A stretch of 64,000 bases of DNA from Phoenix dactylifera. Taxonomy: Eukaryota > Streptophyta > Magnoliopsida > Arecales > Arecaceae. Below the pieces are notes generated by a model. It was not told the DNA's origin. It made no database searches and worked only from the letters and a program-made list of their open reading frames with translations. The stretch spans positions 490,001 through 554,000 of the forward strand of contig NC_052404.1 in assembly GCF_009389715.1 (NCBI RefSeq), read 5' to 3'. Below, in pieces: positions 37,901 to 48,639 of this stretch (positions are counted from its first letter, which is position 1; each line of letters opens with the position of its first letter). A program made the position numbers and the translations under genes.

Positions 37901-40900
37901 AGAGCCGATGTAAATTGGGTTTCTATTAGAACAGCATGTTATTTAGAAGTGAGGATACTTCACGAAGGTAATTACCAGCACCAGGAAAAGATTGTCCATA
38001 GAACATCATTTCAAAGCATGCACTTCATTTAAGAAGCAGAGGCACTAATATTAGCTATTACTTTTCATGAGCTTATTTACCAAAAAAAGGATAATAGAAA
38101 ATTTTCGCATCCAAATAAACCAGAGCTACATGGATAAGTGTACTTAACAACAAAAAAAGGGGAAAAAACAAAAAACAAAACAAAGAAGAAAAAGAAGAAG
38201 GAGAATTTCCTAAGGCCTAGTTCCTCAGCACCCTACAGGTCTCTGCAACACTATTGGTACCAGCAAAGTCTCAGAAACTAATTGACTCGAATCTCCAGGT
38301 GTCACTACATATGCGGATAATATTACCATGATCCTTCAAGACTAACATATAATCAGAACTCTGGATATCAGTTTACAAGAATTTCTTGAAAAAGGTGGTG
38401 GGCAGAAGGTAGAAGCTAAGCATTTTTGTCATGATTGGTGGCACAGATATCAATTTAATTTAGGATTTTTTGAGAAACTGAAAGACAAATTAATGCTGTG
38501 GATAATTGTAGTTAAGCTTATAGATTGAGAAACAGTTTTTCAAGACATTTAAGCCATCTACGATGTCCAAATATGTTCATAATGATCTTGCACATAGCAG
38601 TGTTATCTGAACCTGAACTATTTTTGTGCCAAAAGCAGTGTGACGACTCTTAAATGATTGAGAATTTCACTTGTACTTAGATATTATTACATGTCAGGTA
38701 TATAATTTATGCTGTGCAAAGCGATAATAAAGCTATTATGAGCCCTTAAATTATTTATGTACCAAAAATTCATTTTAGTTCTCACTGAATTTCAATTATG
38801 GATGAGAACTACCATCTTTCATATAACACACCTGCAAAGATCTGACAGTAAAAACAGTGTTTGATTCATCTAAAACTCTAGATGAAGTAAAATTTTACAG
38901 CACCAGCTTGTGGCAAGTTTTGATTGGGTAACATTAAGACACTATTAGATCCAGCACGTATCAAAGAAAAGGGGCACAGGTATCCAAAGCAGAGTGCCAT
39001 GTAAGCATCATGTACCAACAAGAGGGTTCTGGATAGCCATTTATTGCTGCACCTTTAGCTACCAGCAGGTTGAAGCAGCCTAATATTCGAATCAAGGTCC
39101 GTCGTACCGGATCCGGCAGGCGTACCGGTTGCCTACCGGATCGGTACGAGCAGGTTCGTACCGTGCTCCGGGCGGTACGAACCGGGAAGCTCTTCCCCGC
39201 CGGAGCCGGGGAAGAAGAAGAGAACCAGAGAGAGCGCGGGAAAGAGAGGGAGGGAGCCCACCTTCGGCCGCCATCGGAGAGCCGCGGAGGGGCGTCGGAG
39301 GCCGGTGGGGGGGCGGTGGAGCCCGACGGGGGGCGGGGGAACCCGCAGGGGCGCGGCGGAGGCCGCGGCCGCGTCCATTGTTTCGAAAGAAACAGGGGAC
39401 GCGACCGCGGTTTTTAATTTGGAAAGTTTTAAGTGAAGTCAGCAAACCGCCGGGCTCCGCCGCCCCCCACCGGCCTCCGACGCCCCTCCGCGGCTCTCCG
39501 ATGACGGCCAAAGGTGGGCTCCCTCCCTCTCTTCCCCGCGCTCTCTCTTTTTCTCCTCGTCTTCTTCGTCTCTGGCACGGAACCGGCCTGTACCGGTTTC
39601 CACGGCTCCGGCGTACCGATAGCTGGCCGGACCGGTTTGTACCGGCCGGTACAGGCCTTCTCGGCATACGCTGATTCGAATCATCTAATCATGTCACATG
39701 CACCAAAATAAGACTTCTAATATATCTAAACAGTTTGATACAAGAATGTTATACTTGAAAGTTGGAAAAAGTTGCCAAGAAGCTTAAAATCAAGCCTTCC
39801 ATATAATATAGCAAATTAATAGTGCACATGCGATGGGTTGTAGTTGTTGCCTGATTCATATGTGGCATTAGCTGGTAGAAGCCAACCTATGTTGTGATAA
39901 ATCATTCCCTCCTCTAAGCTGTGGTACGATAAAATAGTGCAGTATTAATACAAAGAATTAGTTTCATGCAAGGTTTTAAATACTGTGGGATAGAGTTGTC
40001 CCAGTTTTCCTGTGTAAAGTGACAACATGCATCCCGACACTCAAGACGGTGGATGTTCCATCCCCTCCCAATTAATTTCTCAACTTATCCTGTCCTAACA
40101 CTAGGGATGGTGACATGCCCCATTATTCCGTGGGTACTTAAATATTGGTTTATCAACTCCTTTTTCTTGAAAAAAGTAACTCTCAATGAAAGCTGCTTAT
40201 TCCATCACTGTCATTGCACGAAACAAAATGGCTATATCACAACTAAGTCCATTTGTTTCATTAGTAGGCACAAGTAGGTTAGGAAGGTATCAGCCCTCAA
40301 TCCTTAATTCATACCAACTTCTTATGTCAAAAGCTTAATTTGCCTAACGAGACTCTAGCCACCTAGCAGGGCTTGCTGTTGGTAGGACCAGAACCGGCTA
40401 TGGTGGTTTTAGTTCTTGATTAGACAAGATGTTTGGAGAGAAAAAAGGAAGCCATTGCTCAACAGAAAAAACTGCTAGCAAGATAAGTTATAGGTCATTT
40501 TTTAGATGTTCTATTCATTTTTGCATGTGGATTTCAACATGTACAACAAGTTCAAGCAAAAAAATTAAGAAAATAGTAATGGAGGTTAATTGCATCAGAA
40601 GACACAATGTAAGTTATGAGTAGAAAATGATGCCAGCCCGTAGAAAAGCCTCTAACAAAACTAATATAATAGTTATCAAAAATATAGTGATTGCTCCTAT
40701 TTGATATCAGCTAGTTATGTAATTGACATTTCCCTGGATGAAGAATGGAAGGTGGTTGCATTTTGTTGACTAAAAGCATATTTTCCCCTTTTTGTGTTTG
40801 CCACATATTCAGGTGATAGGATGATACATAGAGAAACATACACATTTCGCCCCCACTTGTTAGTGGCGGCAGCAACTTTAGCTTCCGATCCATGGCCAGT

Positions 40901-43900
40901 ATTCCTGAGATAATAACCAAATGATTCTTTTGTAGGGTAAGTGAGTTTGCAAAATGTTTCCTTTTCAGTTGAAAAGATGAAGCGTTGCTTTCTGAAATCA
41001 AAATATATTTCATCACTATTCCCAGTTGAAGATGCTGATGATCCCTCCACCTGCGTAAGTCAGAAACGATTCCATCAGGCATTGTCAAGAATTTTTTATA
41101 ACTGAAATTAGAAAATAATAAATTCAGTGTCCTGGAAAATACTCGAACATTTCAAACAGAAAAGATATAAAATTCTTTTATTTAAATGCAATCTGCAGAT
41201 TAGTTATAGCTACACACATAAGCATAAAAAACTTTGTAATGGGTGAATTCGGTGGATCACACATGAGTTTATATTCCAGTTCCTTAAGATCAAGAAGTGG
41301 CATAAAAAAATTACCCTAGGTGAGAATACAATCCATGTCCTTTACCAATCATTCAACATAAGAGTGTAAACATAAGAAAATAGGAATATTAAATAATTAA
41401 CAGATTGGCTCTTTTGCGGCTAAATTGGATATCTAGGTCCTTCACCACTCATTCCACATAAGAGTGTAAACCAAGGATCGTTAAACCGGTACCGGTAGGC
41501 GTACCGGTCGGCCACCGGACCAGTTCGGTACCGGTTCGAACCAAACCGAACCGGTACCGAACCGATACCGCTGGTTCGGCCTAGTTCACGCATCCAACCT
41601 TGGTTCCTAGCCGGTACCGGTCTGTACGGGTCGGTTCAAGCTGACGGGCCGGTACCATTTTTTAACGGTACCGACCGATTCGCACCGATTCCTAGCCGAT
41701 ACTGGCCGGTACCCTTTTTTAACGCCGAACGGGACCGGTTCGGTACGAGCTGAACCGGCCGGTACGGGCCGGTTCAGCATTTCTTGGTATAAACATATAA
41801 AACTAGAAATATTAAATAATTAATAAATTGGCTCTTCTATGGCTAAATTGGGTACATAGGTCCTTCACCACTCGTTCAGCATAACAGTGTAAACATATGA
41901 ACATAGGAATTTAAATAATTAACAGATTGGCTCTTCAGTGACTAAGTGTGTGCGGAAACCTTAAGCATATGTGAAAAAGCAGGCTAGAAACCAGATTGAA
42001 GTGTTCATGGACCAACATCATGTACAAGATAACTATAACAACACTGGACAATAATTTCTCAAGATTTTAGTTGTCAGCATGTAGTTAGGATTGTAAGATC
42101 CATGGCCTTCAGATCTAGATCAGTTTGAACTGTAAGATCTAGACATGGATTGTGCATCCAAATTTTGGATCATATGATCCTTTAGAACATAAAATCCAAA
42201 TATGGAACATGTTACTACGTATCAAAGCAAATAGAACATCCATTCTTTAAAATCCAACAATTTTCTTCAACTTTTGTGATAACTAGTAGATCATTAAGGA
42301 TCCTAATTAGTTGATTGGGAGTGCTAAGACTTACACTAATATTTTGCCTTTCCTCGAATAACTTAACGCAAAGGAGAATTTTGCTGATACATTTGGAGGA
42401 GAAGAACATCCTTTCTTGGTATGTTAAAAATTAGAAGTTTGTTTCTAAAGGTGAATTAGTCAAGATGTTGCACAAGGTTTGACTAGCAGGATGGTGAAGT
42501 AAACATTGTTTTTTCATCAAAAGGCAAAAAGAAAAGATTTTATTTCATACATTAAATCTGATAATGATTACAATTATTATGACAATACATTCCATGTATC
42601 CATTTCTTTATTCTGCAGACCCATATCTACATATATCATGGGTCAAATTACAGTACCCCATGGACTTACATAGTGGCATATAACTATGGTGAAAAATAAA
42701 ACATGGTGTTTATTTCTTGGAGATAACATATGAGCTCACAATTGTTGGAAAGTGAGCTTATTATGTCATATGAAGGTTTCTTACTGATTATTCATTCAAA
42801 TCACAATTTAATCATGCTTCTTACTTTGTATATCGTTTTACATTCTTTTAATGTTCGAAATAAATCAGAAAAGATCTACACTTTGTAACCTTCTCCATGA
42901 TACAAACAAATCTGACCCCCTATATGATTTACAATATTATACTAAGCTTAACCACATTGCTTGTCAACTAGTGACAAATTTATATTGATTCAGAGTATGA
43001 CAATAGACTACTATTCCATGTTCTGGATAAAATAATAGAATCACTGAAAGATGCTAAGAGCAAGGTTTAAATCCCGAGAGATAGGGGGTCCCGGTTTCCC
43101 TATGAAATGGGATGCCCCGCTATCCAATCCCATCCTGGTGAAGCATCCCAGTGGTACTCTCTATCTCTCTCCTTTTCTTCTTTCCTTTATTTCTTTCTTT
43201 GTTTGTTTGTTCCTTTTCTTTATTCTTTCCTTCCTTTCTTTCTTTTTTCTTCATTCTTTCTTTCTAATTCTTTTTTTTCTTTTTTCTTCTTTTTTTTTCT
43301 TTCCTTCATTTCTTTCTCTTTTCTTACTTCTTCCCATTCTTTCTTTCCATTTTATTTTTTTCTCTTTCCCTTCTTCCTTCTTTCTTCCCTTCTTTCTTTC
43401 TTTCCTTTTTCTTCTTCTTTCCCTTCTTCCTTCTTTCCTCTCTTTTCTTTCTTGTTCTTCTCCCTTCCTTTCTTTCTTTCCTTTTTATTCTTCTTTCCTT
43501 CCTTTCTTTTATTTCCTTTTCTTCTTCTTTGCTTCCCTTCTTTCTTTCCTCTTTCTTCTTCTTTCCCTACGTGGATGGGTTTTGAAGTCCCCCCTGTGTC
43601 GGTGTTGTTACCTCACAAGAACAAGACATAACAGAGGGAACACCCCCCCCCCCCTCTCTCCTACCAAGACTTAAAAACCTGGCTAAGAGAGTTCGTGCAT
43701 TGCAAACGGTAATCTTATAAAGCATAATTTATCTAATATTTTGCTGAGTTATGCAAAATCTTGCATTTTGATCAAATGATTGCTTGCCCAAACCAATAAA
43801 GCATATCACAATAAAAGGCCCAAAACAATTTCCTAAGACCAATTCTGATACCAAACGAGTAAATATGAAATTTTAAGATGTGTCTTAAGAAAGAGTTCAA

Positions 43901-46900
43901 ATACCATGTGCCGAATGCATGCGCTAGCATGTTATATTCCACCAAGGCATGCTCATGCTTCGAACATTTCACATGCACTAGCATAGCAAGGCCAAGTACT
44001 GGCATGAAATTGGTACCATGCAAATGCTGCAGCATGCCAGTAACTGTATTACCTGGACACTTGCATCCAGCACCTAAAACTCATGTCCGATATGTATTGG
44101 AATAAGATATGTGTCAAACGCTTGGATACTTGGGAAAAATTTTGAATTTCAGCCTTTATTCTTTGGAGATTGGTCAAGCATGTAAGTTTTAAAAATAACT
44201 TTACAAAATGTCAACTTCAAAAATCATTAAGCTAATTAGAAAGTTTGGATGACAAACATGCAGAAAACCTAGACATATAATATCTTTTAATCAAATATAT
44301 GTTTAATTAAAATAATCCTTTTCTACATATCCATGTATCTCCTTTTTCTCCTCTTGCCAAGTTAGATACTTATATACATGTGTGAAACTGATTCATGTGT
44401 CCATATCCATGCCACAATGGCCAGTAAAGCACGAGCTTAGTGCCTATCATGCATGCCATCTCATGCCAACCAGCAGTTAGATCCCATCAATGCTTAGTGA
44501 CTAAAGCTACCTAACCAATTGGGTGTTCTACAAGGTTGAGAAGGGAAAAAAATGATTTACTATCTCTCTATACATCAATGTAATCACCTTTTCCACAAGG
44601 ATAGGTAATACTTCTATACTGCTTATGAAATAATATATAAAAACTAGTCAGAAGCTGGTTAACCCAGCCATTACACACCTAATCACAGATCATCAGGGTT
44701 TAAACCTCACTAAGGAATAGGCTACCAGACATGAACAAACGGTTAATCTCATATATTTTAAAAGCAAAACAGGCCTCGAAGTTATACACTTAGAACTTCA
44801 ATTTCGTTTTAATATAACAAGAAGACATGGTCAAGTCTATTGTTGGAGAAAATTGACCAGCAACCTATGACCATAAAAGCAAGCTTGTAGTAGGAACATT
44901 ATGGTAAGACTTACTCCAATCAATTATCTCCATGCTGTACACTTGACTTTCAAGATCTTGAGATGACATTGACATACTTTAACATTATCCAGTATAAGTT
45001 CTTGCAAAAGGCAGCTAAGGAACAGGAACATGCATAAAAAAATTAGCAATAAATAATAGAATAGGAAGTATAGATGTCATGTTAAAGTATTATGTAGTAT
45101 AGCCATCTAGGCCGAAAGGTGGAGAGAAAGGTTTTGTAACAGATATTGTTATAAAATCATGAAATGGTATAGAGGAATGAGAATGATCTCCAATTTCGTC
45201 GATATATACGGATATATTGTTGAGTGCATATCAGCATAGGTGGTAGGTTGGTAAGCTATGTTAAGTCATTTTGAATGATTTTACAACAATTTGGCTACCC
45301 TCTAACCTGGATACTAATAGGGAACATTAATTGTACAGAGAACAATGTGTTTTACGTCTCATTCTTTAAAAAAAGAAAATAATAAGATATGATTAGAAAA
45401 AATATCTCTGTTTTTCAATCTGGAAAAGTGATGATAAATAGCAAGGACAATAGGACACCATGGGAAATGGAGGGACCCATTAAGCTTTGCAGGAAAGCAT
45501 TGAATAGTTACATATAACAGACTCAAAAAAGACTTCAATATTATATTTCTATATTTTCCGATGTGGATTATATTTTTTATTTTCAAAAGGAAGATGAAAC
45601 TATTCACTCTGTTTCTGCATATCATGTCTAGTGCTGTGGTGTATAGGTTCATTGGTGCCTTTCTCCACATGTTATATGGCACCAATGATGCAATGACAGA
45701 AGTCAAAAAATTATAGATCTTTTAGGGCTAATTTTCCCTAATTATAAGTTATGCAAATCGAATATCTTTCCTACAACCACAAGGAATTGTGATTGAAGGT
45801 GGATGTCACAAATTTATGCAGATATTGGTTAGATGAAGCTACAGAAGTGTCATCTTGTTCTCCATAGTTTTGATTTTTGACATTTCTAAGTAATTAGTTG
45901 TTCTTTTTTTATTTTCATTGAAGAAACCTATTATCTTTTTGATAGTAAAAATCAAGGATCAAGTTACAACATGATGCAAACATGCCAATTGATAGTAAAA
46001 AACACGGTCGTGCCATGCCGTGTTGTGCTGATCACATGTCTTGCCAAGTACCAAGATTCATACAAATGAAAATAGGTTCATGTTCGTCCATTTCAACCAA
46101 AACGAGGACTAGCAGTGACCAATAAGCAAGATACAAGAGCATATACCCTTGTATCCTACTTATACCTTGCCAGCATGGATTGCAATGGCTTGATACTTAA
46201 ATCCTTAATAAATTTGTATTTTCTCAGTCTGTTGTAGCTTTCCTTACTTTTAATTTGATTATATTGTTTGTGAATACATGAAAAAAAGTAACACCTGGTC
46301 TACAACTTCTACAAATATTTCTCATATTTAATAAGAAAACCATTATCATTCTTATCAACAATCACATGCTAAGAACTACTAACGAAATCATAACTTCTTA
46401 ATTATATCTACCAATAATGCTCTCCTGGAAATCCTATAAGCCAGTTTACATTGCATTCTTAACTTATGAAACGATGTTTTCTAACCTAAAATCCTTCCAT
46501 TCAGGATTAAAAAAAAATGATTGAAAGAAATCCTCAATCTAGTATGGATATTTTGGCAATTACAAAAGCAATAAAGATGGCAAACAAAAAAAAAAGTGAA
46601 ACAAGACAATGTACAATAATCTTCATATTAAGGTATTACACTATTTCCAATAAACAAGCAAGTAGTAGCTACAAGTATAAAAACTGATTACATGAATGTA
46701 GGGGAGCCCTATAGAAAAAGGCAAAACAAAAGCACTATTTAGGTAGAACCAACATCAAAGGCATGGCTTATAGATGTAACAAAAACATCTACTTAAAAAA
46801 CAGCAATGGCCATATAGACACAACTAGAAAATTCCCTTTCCCCTGGCAATATTAATCTCACTGACCATACAATCTTTAACAAGGAGATGAAATAGTCTTA

Positions 46901-48174
46901 GTATCATGTTACAGAATGAAACTCCTTCAACAGGGTTCGTACATGATTTTAAGATAAACACATGCACTGTGAAAATTATGTATGTGTACACAGCAACAAC
47001 ATGCAACCCCCACAACCAGGTCCATATGAACGCTATCCTGAAGTAAGATATTAGTCTAGACAATGGTTTTCATACGATGTCTAGATTTCATATAGGTTTG
47101 TTATATCATTGCAACTTTGACAGGTTTCTGTAACTCTGGCTATGATTTCATAATTTGTGATCATGAAAGTGCTCTAAGAATGCTATAACATTTTCCTTCT
47201 TGCCAAATATAAAACAACAAATTAACTCCCTACAATCTATAAATACAATCATCCTCTTTCATTTTGGTGATAACTTGCCAATTGCATTAGTAAGGCTTCA
47301 TCATGCCACACAAGTAAAGTGACATGAATATAAAAGTTGTCAGATAAACGAAAGCAGCATTCATGGATTCAATAAACTTACAGGTCTCCGAATATGAAGT
47401 GGCACAATTTCTTTTGCACCAGAAAACTTAGCAGGAGTTACTTTACATGCATCTGCAGAATAGATGTCTTTTGCCTGCCAAATCATAGTAAAAAAAGCAT
47501 AAAGGAACAGCAAAGACATCATGTTTTTGATCAATCAAAGATTAATCAGTCAGAAGTCAAAAAAGCAACAAAACAGGTATACCAACATATACTTGATATC
47601 CACATGCTTCTACTATGAAATAAAGATATCTATTTACAAATTTGTTAAATTTTACAATGCAAAAACATTAAATATGTTTTTTTTTTCTTCTTTCTAGCAT
47701 GCAACTCATAGCGCAGAGATGACTGCTGCCTGAATATTTTATCAGTTCTAACCACATAATAAATCAATCAAACTGACTCATAAAACTAGAGTAAAGTCCA
47801 ATTCGCACGGTCAAGAAATCAATTCCAAACTACAGTTTGTGATTTTTTATCAGTTCCAAACTGCACTTTGATATCTTAACCCTACTCCTTTAGACAACAG
47901 TACTATAAACCAAGAACTCGCATACCTTGCCGAACTGGACAAAGCATCTGAAATCAACCGACCAGGCAGTGAAAAGCAGCACCAGAATGTGAGCGACGGC
48001 GAGCGCCCCAAGAACTATCAACGCGTCAGTGAAATCAAGGCTAGGCACGGCAACAAAAAGCCAGATGGAATAAAGAATCGCGAAAGGCCACACGTCCAAG
48101 CGCCAGGTCCAGTGCCGCCGCTTCAGCAAGTCCACCCCTTGCACCACCTTCCCATCCACATCGAATCTCGCCAT
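20738..48174 (-). CDS. PDR2: P5A-type cation-transporting ATPase, PDR2/MIA orthologue, 21 exons
   Basis: P5A ATPase of the ER membrane (relatives: yeast Spf1, human ATP13A1, Arabidopsis PDR2/MIA). The family dislocates mistargeted transmembrane helices; plant mutants affect pollen and phosphate-starvation responses. Exons 5' to 3': 48174-47926, 47474-47382, 41050-40842, 37694-37622, 37516-37344, 37258-37087, 36816-36712, 36564-36454, 36367-36281, 36144-35962, 35883-35833, 35756-35631, 35528-35449, 34427-34319, 33727-33599, 25258-25193, 25055-24984, 23794-23643, 22897-22786, 22702-22586, 21808-20738. All introns are GT-AG and phases match: 3540 nt, 1179 residues, as I recall for Arabidopsis PDR2. 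Key motifs are intact: TGES 315-318, P5-specific PPELPME 449-455, phosphorylated Asp492 in DKTGTLT, MITGD 698-702 and GDGTND 812-817. N-terminal helices begin near WPFAILY and the last exon holds the final membrane segments. The gene looks functional despite 24 kb of introns. Confidence 0.97.
21809..24983 (-). other. P5A ATPase introns 17, 18 and 20 (with exons 18-20 between)
   Basis: Intron 20 (21809-22585), intron 18 (22898-23642) and intron 17 (23795-24983) are AT-rich. Only intron 17 has a recognisable insertion, the foldback element at 24510-24938. Short ORFs in these introns continue from true exons or are chance. Confidence 0.7.
24510..24938. mobile_element. Foldback hAT-like element A (intron 17)
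   Basis: Ends are taaggtcagcgg and the complement of taaggtcggcg, flanked by near-identical 8-mers attttatc (24502-24509) and attttatt (24939-24946). The GC-rich interior is an inverted repeat: ggagggtggcggacgccgg at 24664-24682 has its exact complement at 24768-24786, within longer imperfect arms. There is no transposase. It belongs to the same family as elements B-F by termini and by ccggtac-type motifs near the right end. Confidence 0.75.
25940..26032 (+). repeat. (CA)n microsatellite followed by GTAT/GTAA repeats
   Basis: About twenty CA units at 25940-25979 are followed by tatgtatgtatatatatg and runs of taag and tatg. Purely simple sequence. Confidence 0.9.
28058..29103 (+). repeat. Tandem direct duplication, unit about 496 bp
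   Basis: Copy 1 (28058-28553) and copy 2 (28554 to about 29103) both begin catctttacacctctagtgg and both end near ttatctttcctttca. Shared interior landmarks include gattgcaatct, ggataattttggaattat and gagaacaatccctagg. Copy 1 has an acacac stretch near 28350 that copy 2 lacks, and copy 2 has extra bases near 28670-28740. Both may be remnants of an old LTR, but TG...CA ends were not proven. Confidence 0.8.
29415..29592. mobile_element. Foldback hAT-like element B (intron 15)
   Basis: 178 bp, from caaggtccgccgtaccgg to the complement of catggtctgctgtac, flanked by the exact 8-bp duplication atttgaat (29407-29414 and 29593-29600). The interior is dense in ccggtacc palindromes. It is non-coding. 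Confidence 0.85.
30506..30698. mobile_element. Foldback hAT-like element C (intron 15)
   Basis: 193 bp, from caaggtccgctgtacc to the complement of catggtctaccgtacc. The termini match those of element B. A target duplication is imperfect: cctggta occurs on both sides (30497-30503 and 30699-30705), shifted by two bases on the left, so the exact left boundary is uncertain. Confidence 0.7.
30822..32648 (+). repeat. Probable solo LTR of a second Tekay/Del-like gypsy family
   Basis: The organisation mirrors the LTR at 3328-5597: a short hairpin near the left end (cgacttgg...ccaagtcg), a C/T-rich block at 31050-31170, a tandem minisatellite, then tactgagatgtgaagctcact near 32290 followed by a T-rich run before gac, and a cccgcacc stretch. 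No pol sequence is adjacent, so it looks like a solo LTR. The ends (tggaccctg...ggggca) are approximate and no target duplication was confirmed. Confidence 0.55.
31727..31878 (+). repeat. 32-bp minisatellite, about 4.7 copies, inside the solo LTR
   Basis: Successive units of 33, 32, 32 and 32 bp plus a partial unit, each following the pattern cagc-ggtataatagttggc-atatggccttg with a few substitutions. Confidence 0.85.
33032..33333 (+). repeat. Tandem duplication, unit 154 bp
   Basis: Both copies (33032-33185, 33186 to about 33333) start gtaagacatctct and share cccaatctcttgtgacatgc, aaagcttgta and taattgcag-ctttggtcaa. It lies in intron 15 just upstream of exon 15 in genomic order. Confidence 0.8.
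33728..35448 (-). other. P5A ATPase introns 13 and 14
   Basis: Intron 14 (33728-34318) and intron 13 (34428-35448) flank exon 14. Both are AT-rich and I see no insertion or other structure in them. Confidence 0.6.
39093..39673. mobile_element. Long foldback hAT-like element D (intron 3)
   Basis: 581 bp flanked by the exact, palindromic 8-bp duplication attcgaat (39085-39092 and 39674-39681). The left end is caaggtccgtcgtacc. About 250 bp of each half is an inverted repeat; a 38-bp core at 39275-39312 is perfectly complementary to 39463-39500. The centre (about 39350-39440) is a spacer with gtttcgaaagaaac. The GC content is far above the surrounding intron. Long ORFs on both strands here are by-products of composition. 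The intron would be transcribed, so the RNA could fold into a long hairpin. Confidence 0.85.
39969..40147. mobile_element. Possible small hAT-like element (intron 3)
   Basis: The left end caaggttttaaatac and right end tacttaaatattg form an imperfect inverted repeat like that of the element at 43061-43681, and both elements contain gggata- and gatgccc-like words. The flanking 8-mers gtttcatg and gtttatca agree only partly, so the call is tentative. Confidence 0.4.
41337..41952 (+). repeat. Three-copy 100-bp tandem repeat with an insertion in copy 2
   Basis: Copy 1 is 41337-41436, copy 2 is 41437-41859 including a 323-bp insertion, and copy 3 is 41860 to about 41952. Each begins gtcctt(t/c)acca and contains taaataattaa and ttggctcttt or ttggctcttc. 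With element E and one target duplication removed, copy 2 is exactly 100 bp. Confidence 0.9.
41472..41786. mobile_element. Foldback hAT-like element E (intron 2)
   Basis: 315 bp, from caaggatcgttaaaccgg to the complement of caagaaatgctgaaccgg. The target duplication is gtgtaaac (41464-41471) and gtataaac (41787-41794), one mismatch. Neighbouring copies of the 100-bp repeat show the uninterrupted target, which confirms the boundaries. The interior is rich in ccggtacc and ggttcg words and is non-coding. Confidence 0.9.
43061..43681. mobile_element. hAT-like element F with a long polypyrimidine interior (intron 2)
   Basis: 621 bp flanked by the exact 8-bp duplication gctaagag (43053-43060 and 43682-43689). 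The ends caaggtttaaat and the complement of caggtttttaag form an imperfect inverted repeat. Positions 43156-43568 are almost entirely C and T on the plus strand. Short blocks on each side (gggatgcccc, cccccc) are GC-rich. The overlapping 174- and 207-codon ORFs are Phe/Ser/Leu runs produced by the pyrimidine tract and are not genes. Confidence 0.85.
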
Positions 48175-48191
48175 CTTCTGCTTCCCTTAAT

Positions 48192-48375
48192 CTATAAAAA
48201 GATCACATAAGAAGACTCACAACCGAAACCGTTCGTCCCCAATTTCCTCCTCCACCGAGAACCTTCAAACCAGATTCCATAACATCAAGCGAGATCTATC
48301 ATGTAACGGATCGAAAAGAAGGGAAAGATAGGGTTTTTGAGACGAAGGAATCGAGGAAGAGGGGAAAGAGAGTAC
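48192..48375 (-). other. Probable 5' UTR intron of the P5A ATPase gene
   Basis: On the minus strand, CTACAG|GTACTCTC at 48376/48375 gives a donor and a T-rich tract ending TTTTTATAG at 48192 gives an acceptor 17 nt before the ATG. This would place an untranslated first exon at about 48376-48590. It is inferred from splice-site quality only. Confidence 0.4.
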
Positions 48376-48622
48376 CTGTAGATCGGCCGCCGGATCGCGC
48401 GGAAATCTCTTCGATGGGGCGAGGGGATCGGGGGAACGGCGCCGGTCTGAGTCCCGCCGGAGTCTTCGAGTGGATGGCTAAGAGGAAGAGCTCGTCTTCG
48501 CGACAGAGAAAAAGGTTTTTTTTTAATTTTTGTTCTTTTATCGCTGCTGGAGAGGATGCGAGACGGCGGGTGATGCTTTCTTTTCCTCCGTCTCTCTGGT
48601 TTCACCGGTTTACCCCACCGCT

Positions 48623-48630
48623 TATATATA
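48623..48630 (-). promoter_or_regulatory. Candidate TATA box of the P5A ATPase gene
   Basis: tatatata (palindromic, so usable on the minus strand) lies about 450 bp upstream of the ATG. Together with the suspected 5' UTR intron it fits a transcription start near 48590. It is a motif-only call. Confidence 0.35.
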
Positions 48631-48639
48631 TGCTTTATT

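Larger units (their letters stand above)
37695..40841 (-). other. Intron 3 of the P5A ATPase (3.1 kb)
   Basis: AT-rich intron carrying the long foldback element D (39093-39673) and a probable small family member at 39969-40147. The remainder shows nothing recognisable. Confidence 0.75.
41051..47381 (-). other. Intron 2 of the P5A ATPase (6.3 kb)
   Basis: AT-rich intron with a 100-bp tandem array (41337-41952) interrupted by element E, and the polypyrimidine foldback element at 43061-43681. From 43690 to 47381 I see only AT-rich sequence without repeats or genes. Intron 1 (47475-47925) is likewise featureless. Confidence 0.75.

Noticed and set aside
39070-39711. Up to six overlapping ORFs of 65-191 codons
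   Set aside because: They are mirror products of the GC-rich inverted repeat of element D; both strands give similar Arg/Pro/Gly-rich peptides.
43051-43674. ORFs of 174 and 207 codons resembling hydrophobic membrane proteins
   Set aside because: Phe/Ser/Leu strings arise from the polypyrimidine tract of element F; two frames are open at once and no conserved residues are seen.
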